The position numbers and the translations under genes were made by a program. From Isohypsibius dastychi (Eukaryota; Tardigrada; Eutardigrada; Parachela; Isohypsibiidae), in the NCBI GenBank assembly GCA_034696485.1, contig JAQIWT010001355.1, positions 1 to 11,122 of the forward strand: a stretch of 11,122 nt of DNA, in the 5' to 3' direction. The notes beneath the pieces were generated by a model. That model was not told the origin of the DNA. It made no database searches and was given only the letters and a program-made list of their open reading frames with translations. Below, in pieces: positions 5,685-11,122 of the stretch. Numbering within the stretch: the stretch's first letter is position 1; the number at the start of each line of letters is the position of its first letter.

Positions 5685-8600
5685 GTAAGTACTCAAGTCT
5701 TGTTCCACTTTTAAAAGTAGTATAAATATTTTTGTTGAACACACAGAATCTACCAGATACGTGGAACGTTGAAGTGCGACGGAAGAATCCCACATTATAT
5801 CGAAGTTTCAAGTTATTCCAAAAAGTCCTCGAATGTCGATGGTTTATTGAACGGATCTGTTTCCTCCAATTTTGCATCTTCTTCATCGTTCCTGCAGCAG
5901 ACTTCTGCACCATATTGCAGCACTTTCAGGATACGATATCCCCAGCAACATGTCAAACTGCAGGATGTCTCCCTTTACCGAATTTTCCTTCTCGTCGATC
6001 CTCTCAATGTAAGAGCTTGATTAGCACTGATTTCCCGTGATTGATTTTTGGAGTCTCCGGGTTCAGTAGGAGTAATCAGGAAAAATTATGAATTTCAGAT
6101 TCTGGTTCAATTAAAAATTGAATTTTGTCGTCGAATAAATTTCACCGGAATTTCGTAGGTCCTTTTTTATTTTTTTTGCTAAAAACTTACGTAGATCTTA
6201 GTTTCTCGAAACCATTTTTTTAAAATGATTTTGGATCTTCAGATTTTCGTTTGTTAAGTGCTGTTTTTTTAGAATTTAGCCTTTCAGCTTTAGACTGATT
6301 AACAAAATCCTTTCGTTGGTTTTTTGGACGAATTTCATTTTCACGGAAAATTCTGTTTCTACTTTATAAAGTCGCTCATAATATTCCGCTTTGATTTTCA
6401 TTCATAAAATTAGTTGGTTTCTAGGGGTTTTCTGATGGGATTACGTGGTACTAATTTTCACAGATTGCATTCGGATATCTGTTTCCGGTTCAGTTTGTTT
6501 CTTACGATTTGATTTTCTCCGAATTAATCTGCCGAAAAGCATATTGTCGAGATAGTTTTTCTGATATCCTTCAAATTTCTGCTACCAATCTCCCGTGACT
6601 TTTTTTTTATTTCTTCGTAATTAGAAGAGAGTGATCAGAGAAATTACCGTCGAAATAATTTTGTGTTTTTCTTCGAAATTTTCATCGGGATTGTTTCTGT
6701 TGCAGATTGAAGAAACCATCACGAGGACCGAGTTCACTTTGTCACTCGATATTCTCCATGTGGAGCGTGATGGCGATGATACCGTGAGAACATCCGCCGG
6801 CGAACGAACAATGAAGTTTTTCATCAAGCTAGGTGGATTACATTATCATCGGCCGGTTAGTTCCATCTCTACTCACTCGCATTCAAATGATCTTTAAATA
6901 ACGCTTCATGTTGAATGCAATTGCAACTGACACTTCCGGTTTGCAGGTGCTCTTCGGATACACTAATTTCTGCCAGCTGTCTCTTTCGGTACACGCCACA
7001 CTGATTGCCCTTCAGGAACCATACAAAAAGTAGGAAATTATTTTTTGTTAACAAGTCATAAACACGTATTAAAATACTTGACCTACTTGACCTCTCAAAT
7101 CTCAATAGTAAACATTTTTTTGTGGCAGATTTCGATACCGGTTTTACAGAATCGTAAGAACTTTTTTCGATAGCACATTTTGATGAAAATTATTTAGATT
7201 TTCATATTTTAGTTGGGGTAACTCGTTCTGAGAACTACGAGTGAATATTTTTTGTTTATTTCCGGTCAATGCAGAACGTTTTCTGAAAAGTAGAAGCTGA
7301 CATTTGGGTGACTGTTGGAATGAATTGTAAGCTGTGGTTTCGTTAGTATTGAACGCTGGAAGCCAGTTTTTCTGAACCATTTGCGTGTCAGTTATCGAGA
7401 ACAAGACGTGTCGTAAAGATTGATTCTGGAGACTGGGTGCTTCCTTTCCAGAATTTTCGATGATGAAAGTTAGCCAAATCGGATTCCATCTCGTTTGGAA
7501 ATTGATGAGTGCAATTTGGCGGGAAGCGAACTTTCTGAGAGAAATATCAGTCAGTCGGGTTTTTTTACAACTAAGATGTTTAATTCAAGATTATGCTCGA
7601 ATAATCCAATAAGGCCGTTACTGTGTTTTCTAGCTGTACTGGAATTCGTACAAAATCTGTAAGAATGGTCCCAGTTGGTTTTTCGATTTGATTGACCGAA
7701 TTTAATACGTTATGGAAGAGTCAGAAAATACCTTGAAATACCAAAACGTATTAAAGTAATTACCATGAATAGCAGTCAAATATCAGAGTCAACAAATACG
7801 ACAATGACGTCGATTTTGTTTGATTTCTTTCGAGCGCTTTTGGATTCTCTTATGAAATGAATAAAAATGAATTTTTCGACATTTCTTCATCTTTGATGAT
7901 CGCTAATTGTTCTTGATTTGACAGATTTCAGCACGAAGTCAAGCCGACAACTTGGAAGCGTGACGCACCCTCAAAGCTGGTGGATGTGGTATCACAGTCA
8001 ACGATGAACGTCATCATATTCGGGGCAGCTCCGGAAGGATTAGAGCGGGTCGAAAGTAATCACGATCTGATGGGTGGCAAAAAGCGCGTCATTGCCATGT
8101 GCTCCTTACTTATCACCGCTTTCGAGGCTTTGCAAGCGAAATATGTCGAACTCCAACATTTGACGGACGACAATTATAATTTGGATGGTAATGAGCTCTA
8201 ATTCAGTTTCTTCAGACTGGTTAATTCATTCAATTTTGAAACTCGATTTATAAAGTCGACGATTGTTAACCAAGTTTTTTTTGAAAGAACGGTATCTTTA
8301 AGAGAGCACATGTGTGGAATATTTTTGGGGAATAGTTCATAATGAAATTTTTGGATTTTTTTTGTTTCCTTAATTTAGTTAAATAATTAAATATTTAATT
8401 ACTTTTTTGTTTTCTCTTTTTCGTTGATATGAAAAATATGCGAACCTTCTGTGTTTTCAGATAAATCCCTCATCGACTGCCAACTTCAGCTCGCGTTATA
8501 CACTTCCGAAATCGAAGCGGTTACTGATCGTGAATCTCTTATTGAATCCGGCCAGAAACTCGTAACGCAGATGGCTGGAGAGATCGTTCGGCTCTGGACC

Positions 8601-10896
8601 AATTTTGTTGAAGCTTTCTTGGGATGTATATCTGTATCGCAATATTTAATGGAGTACTTCCGGTTATCTCAACTCAAACGTCTTGGAGAAGGAGTCTTTC
8701 TGCTTGATCATCACAAGTCGTACCTAGTTTCTAGAACCGAGTCCCAAAGAATACTCGCTCGTCATGATATGGTTTGGGTTTTGCTGAGGCGTTCGAAATA
8801 TTACACGGAATTACTTCCACTTCCGGTTGCGTGTTTGGAAACGGATGGGAAACCGAGTGATATTCCAGTGATTTTCGAAGACAGGTCTGGTGATGATTTC
8901 TGAACTTGACTTCCGGTTGATGTTGATGGGGTTTTTTGGTGAACAGATATTATCATATTGAAGTGGAACCGGAAGTGGGTTCGCGGGAGTCTTCGCAGCC
9001 GCCGCCGGTTGCAGTTTCAATTGATCCGATTTTGAAAAGTGAGGAGGAGTTTGAGTCCGATCTGCATGCTACGGATGTTGCGACGATAAATGGGATTGTC
9101 GCGAATGACGAGGACAGTCCAAGTAAAGCGCAACTGAAAAGTGTGAGGAAGATAGAAGATGGACCGGAATCCGACAGAAGGTAACACCGTCCCCTGTGAA
9201 ATGATTACAACTTTGAAAATCTGGTTCTGAGTGGTGCGTTGCGTTGGTGTTTTGACGTAAGATCTATCTATTTCGTTTATTTTTGAATAATATAGTGTGG
9301 TTTCTCCTTGAAGGCAGATTTTTTATCATCGAGCAATTTTATTTTCTGACTGAGTTTTTCCAACTTGGTTCCAGTGTGATCTGTTTTTTTCTCTCTTGCA
9401 GATCATCGGCCGGAAGTGTGCTCTCCTTAAATAAAGCACTGGACACTGTTCTGAGTGGATCCACTTCCAGTTACGACAACGGCCTTCGAGAACACGACAA
9501 ATCTTGGATGAAGCAAGAGTGTTCCTTGACGGAGATGCTCCGCGGTGACCCGAAGATGCCGCCTGTTCAGCTAGGATCGCCTCAGAAACTTCCGGTGTAC
9601 TTCAGTCAGGAAATCTCCGGTGAACAGATTGCTTTCAACGAAGCCAAAGCCAGCTTCAAATCGGGCTGCATGAAGATGTTTAATGGACTGCTGTTCAGTG
9701 ACTATCCACTTCCGAATGCGACGCATAGCTGCGCGAAGTTGGGGTGTGTCAAGCAGACTGGGAAGCTGAAAGTGCATCTGATCATCTGTGTGCACGGACT
9801 GGAAGGAACCCATGAAGATATGAAACTGGTGAGTACTTGGTTGCTGTTCAGTTTGCTCAGACTTTCAGTAGTTGTCACACTGGAATTATTTTGTGAAGCC
9901 TGTCACTTGTTCTGCCGGTCAGATAAAATATCTTCGCAAAGAACCAACGTTGTTTCATATAGTTGAAGTCGGAATGATCTGTTCTGAATCTCCGTTTGTT
10001 ATGCAGGTCAGGACTTATTTGGAACGAGCGCTACCGATGCACAATCTGGACTTTCTGATGAGCCACAGTGTTAGCGGCAACGCCACTTATCGCAATATCG
10101 AGCATTTGACAGAGATATTCGTGTGTGAAGTTCTGGATTATTTAGCCGGTTTGGAGAAGCTGCCTGAAAAGATCAGTTTTATTGGACACTCCCTTGGAGC
10201 GCTCCTTGTTCGGTCTGCCATCACGCATCCTGCCATGGAACCATACCTTGGTTGTCTCCATACATTTCTTTCATTTTGCGGTCCACATTTCGGATTGATC
10301 AACAACCCCAGCAAGATTGTTTCAACCGGTAAATTTCATGAGTCAAGTAAAAAAAATTGTTGATTTTTCTGCCAATACTGGGGGGTGGGGACTTAAGGTT
10401 TTCGTATCTCTGTCCTATGAACGGCATATCGTGATGTTTTCTGTTTCTTTCAGGTTTATGGTTCTTCCTAAAGTGGCGCAAAGCCGAATCTCTAAACCAG
10501 CTAGCACTACGTGATGACCCCGATATGCGCCAGTCGTTTATCTATCGTCTGAGTCAACGTGATATGTCTCACAGTTTCCAGTACATTCTTCTTGTATCTA
10601 GTGCTCAAGATCACTACGCTCCATATTTCTCCGCCAGACTCGAGCCAATCTCGGTTCGCTCCGATCTCTCCTCCCCAAATGCAACTATTCAAATCCACAA
10701 CGAAATGGCTCACAATATTCTTGGTCCCATTTCCAATAATCGCAAGACCAAGGTGATTCGCTATGATATCCGAGTTCCCACTGAGGGCGCTGGAGTCCCT
10801 GATAACATAACCGGAAGGCTGGCACATATTGCCGTGATCGATTCGGAAATATTCCTAGAGAAGTTTATGACGGTTAATGTTCAGTATTTTGTTTGA
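5578..10896 (+). CDS. FAM135: FAM135 family protein (lipase-like), complete, ten exons
   Basis: The exons are 5578-5684, 5747-6008, 6706-6855, 6947-7029, 7925-8187, 8461-8884, 8947-9180, 9402-9828, 10007-10328 and 10454-10896. All junctions are GT-AG and in phase, giving 904 residues. The N-terminal FAM135 domain is recognised by V-E-F-V-E-F-L-N-I-D-L, Y-Q-I-R-G, I-E-E-T-I near residue 124, L-S-V-H-A-T-L-I-A-L near 185 and K-P-T-T-W-K near 210. A poorly conserved linker covers roughly residues 430-620. The C-terminal DUF676 alpha/beta-hydrolase domain starts with C-V-H-G-L-E-G (H639, G640), has F-I-G-H-S-L-G with Ser712 as presumed nucleophile, S-A-Q-D with Asp810, and A-H-I-A-V-I-D with His882, the presumed triad. 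The vertebrate FAM135A and FAM135B proteins are longer (about 1,400-1,500 residues), mainly in the linker. Family members are predicted lipases with largely unknown substrates. The start is the first ATG after an in-frame stop and after an acceptor. No signal peptide is visible, so the protein is probably cytosolic or membrane-associated. Confidence 0.95.
5747..6008 (+). CDS. FAM135: FAM135 exon 2
   Basis: The acceptor is CACACAG and the donor GTAAGAG. It encodes Y-Q-I-R-G-T-L-K and ends with Y-R-I-F-L-L-V-D-P-L-N, both matching the family order. A serine-rich insert (about residues 65-85) lies between the conserved blocks. Confidence 0.92.
6009..6705 (+). other. FAM135 intron 2 (697 bp)
   Basis: A strongly T-rich intron ending CTGTTGCAG. 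It contains no coding-looking frame and no recognisable RNA gene. Confidence 0.85.
6706..6855 (+). CDS. FAM135: FAM135 exon 3
   Basis: Fifty complete codons, phase 0 at both ends. It begins I-E-E-T-I and ends G-G-L-H-Y-H-R-P, matching the family block that precedes the L-S-V-H-A helix. Confidence 0.93.
6947..7029 (+). CDS. FAM135: FAM135 exon 4
   Basis: It encodes F-C-Q-L-S-L-S-V-H-A-T-L-I-A-L-Q. The donor is AA|GTAGGA, leaving two bases of a lysine codon that is completed by the A that starts exon 5. Confidence 0.92.
7030..7924 (+). other. FAM135 intron 4 (895 bp)
   Basis: The longest intron of the gene, AT-rich and ending GATTTGACAG. It contains a possible 25-bp micro-exon at 7129-7153. 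A minus-strand open frame at 7144-7404 inside it is not convincing as a gene. Confidence 0.85.
7129..7153 (+). other. Possible poison micro-exon in FAM135 intron 4
   Basis: Twenty-five bases are flanked by a strong acceptor (TTTTTTTGTGGCAG) and a good donor (GTAAGAAC). It joins exon 4 in frame, but its length is not a multiple of three, so inclusion would lead to TGA 13 codons into exon 5. It starts with the same ATTTC as exon 5. Confidence 0.3.
7925..8187 (+). CDS. FAM135: FAM135 exon 5
   Basis: It begins F-Q-H-E-V-K-P-T-T-W-K after the shared lysine codon, the counterpart of the family V-K-T-T-W-L. It continues with the conserved helix near L-L-I-T-A-F-E-A-L. The donor follows the first base of an aspartate codon. 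Confidence 0.93.
8385..8400. repeat. 16-bp AT palindrome in FAM135 intron 5
   Basis: AATTAAATATTTAATT is perfectly self-complementary. In an intron this AT-rich it is probably chance. Confidence 0.8.
8461..8884 (+). CDS. FAM135: FAM135 exon 6
   Basis: The acceptor is TGTTTTCAG. It encodes about 141 residues rich in helix, including L-W-T-N-F-V-E-A-F and then L-P-L-P-V-A-C-L-E-T-D-G and I-P-V-I-F-E-D, which match the family. The donor is AG|GTCTGG, weaker than the others, and the next intron is 62 bp. Confidence 0.93.
8947..9180 (+). CDS. FAM135: FAM135 exon 7 (linker)
   Basis: It starts Y-Y-H-I-E-V after the shared arginine codon, then becomes acidic and Ser/Pro-rich with no recognisable domain. 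Phase is kept at both ends (77 codons plus three split bases), the main evidence that the linker is coding. Confidence 0.88.
9402..9828 (+). CDS. FAM135: FAM135 exon 8 (linker and start of hydrolase domain)
   Basis: The acceptor is TCTCTTGCAG. The first two thirds are linker. The block F-N-E-A-K-A-S-F-K precedes the hydrolase domain, which opens H-L-I-I-C-V-H-G-L-E-G with the probable oxyanion-hole histidine-glycine. The donor is GTGAGTAC. Confidence 0.94.
10007..10328 (+). CDS. FAM135: FAM135 exon 9 (hydrolase nucleophile)
   Basis: It encodes N-L-D-F-L-M-S, then I-S-F-I-G-H-S-L-G with Ser712, and H-T-F-L-S-F-C-G-P-H-F-G. All are hallmark blocks of the FAM135 DUF676 domain. The donor falls after the first base of a glycine codon. 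Confidence 0.95.
10454..10896 (+). CDS. FAM135: FAM135 exon 10 (C terminus)
   Basis: It starts L-W-F-F-L-K-W-R and carries F-I-Y-R-L-S-Q, L-V-S-S-A-Q-D-H-Y-A-P and G-R-L-A-H-I-A-V-I-D-S-E. It ends in T-V-N-V-Q-Y-F-V followed by TGA. The C-terminal block L-D-S-E-L-F-L-E-K-F of the family is conserved. Confidence 0.95.
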
Positions 10897-11122
10897 GTTT
10901 TAGTTTTATGCAAAAATTCTGTGGTTATTTTCGACTTCTTTTTTGAACTTTTATGTTTGTGCTCGATACTTTTTTACCTTGTTCGTATTTACGGTTCGAT
11001 TTCACTCGGTTTCAAGCGCGACTGGATGCAATTGCAGAACGAATGTTTTTTGACCGTCAAGTTGACAAAGAATATTGGTTTCCTTTCGCTGGCATGCGAT
11101 CTCTCCGAGAGTTATAGCATAC
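10897..11122 (+). other. FAM135 3' UTR and right edge
   Basis: T-rich sequence follows the stop. No AATAAA is present before the window ends; a variant signal may be used or the site may lie outside. No other gene is visible. Confidence 0.5.

Noticed and set aside
7144-7404. Minus-strand open frame inside FAM135 intron 4
   Set aside because: No splice sites, no family and weak composition; probably chance in an AT-rich intron.
9283-9401. N-terminal part of the open frame that runs into FAM135 exon 8
   Set aside because: It is intron 7: an AT-rich stretch followed by a strong acceptor at 9401, and phase requires exon 8 to start at 9402.
1-11122. tRNA, rRNA, CRISPR array or transposase
   Set aside because: None was recognised by eye on either strand. 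A tRNA or small RNA scan could not be run.

Overview
The window is eukaryotic genomic DNA, most likely from a nematode. Genes are split by GT-AG introns, several very short (54, 62 and 62 bp). Most 3' splice sites end in TTTCAG or a close relative, introns are AT-rich, and genes lie close together on both strands. No bacterial operon, rRNA, CRISPR array or transposase was seen. The species is not identifiable by eye.

Right half (about 5.56-10.9 kb, + strand): one complete, confidently recognised gene of the FAM135 family. Ten exons join in perfect phase (2,715 coding bases, 904 residues). The N-terminal FAM135 domain comes first, then a low-similarity linker, then a C-terminal DUF676 alpha/beta-hydrolase (lipase-like) domain with a G-H-S-L-G nucleophile motif. 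Just before the start codon lies a TTTTTATCAG acceptor, which may be a trans-splice site, followed by a three-codon upstream ORF that overlaps the start ATG.

Far left (about 0.65-1.0 kb, - strand): a two-exon gene for a small secreted peptide of 69 residues. It has a signal peptide and eight cysteines in the mature part. The second exon is too short to be obvious alone, but it joins in phase and brings the cysteine count to an even number.

Middle (about 1.0-5.1 kb): a difficult zone where coding-looking segments of both strands interleave. On the - strand are the last two exons of an unrecognised protein (2592-3830, separated by a 54-bp intron). On the + strand are coding-looking pieces at 1080-1226, 1508-1638, 1889-2347, 3770-4168 and 4627-4863, and a polyadenylation signal at 5094. 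These could be two overlapping or nested genes, a gene rearranged by a local inversion, or an assembly chimera. A perfect 20-bp inverted repeat with a 41-bp loop (4102-4182) sits at the end of one + piece. I could not name any protein in this zone.

The genes do not form an evident pathway. The main open questions are the mixed-strand middle zone, the start-site arrangement of the FAM135 gene, a candidate poison micro-exon in its fourth intron, and the small cysteine-rich peptide.
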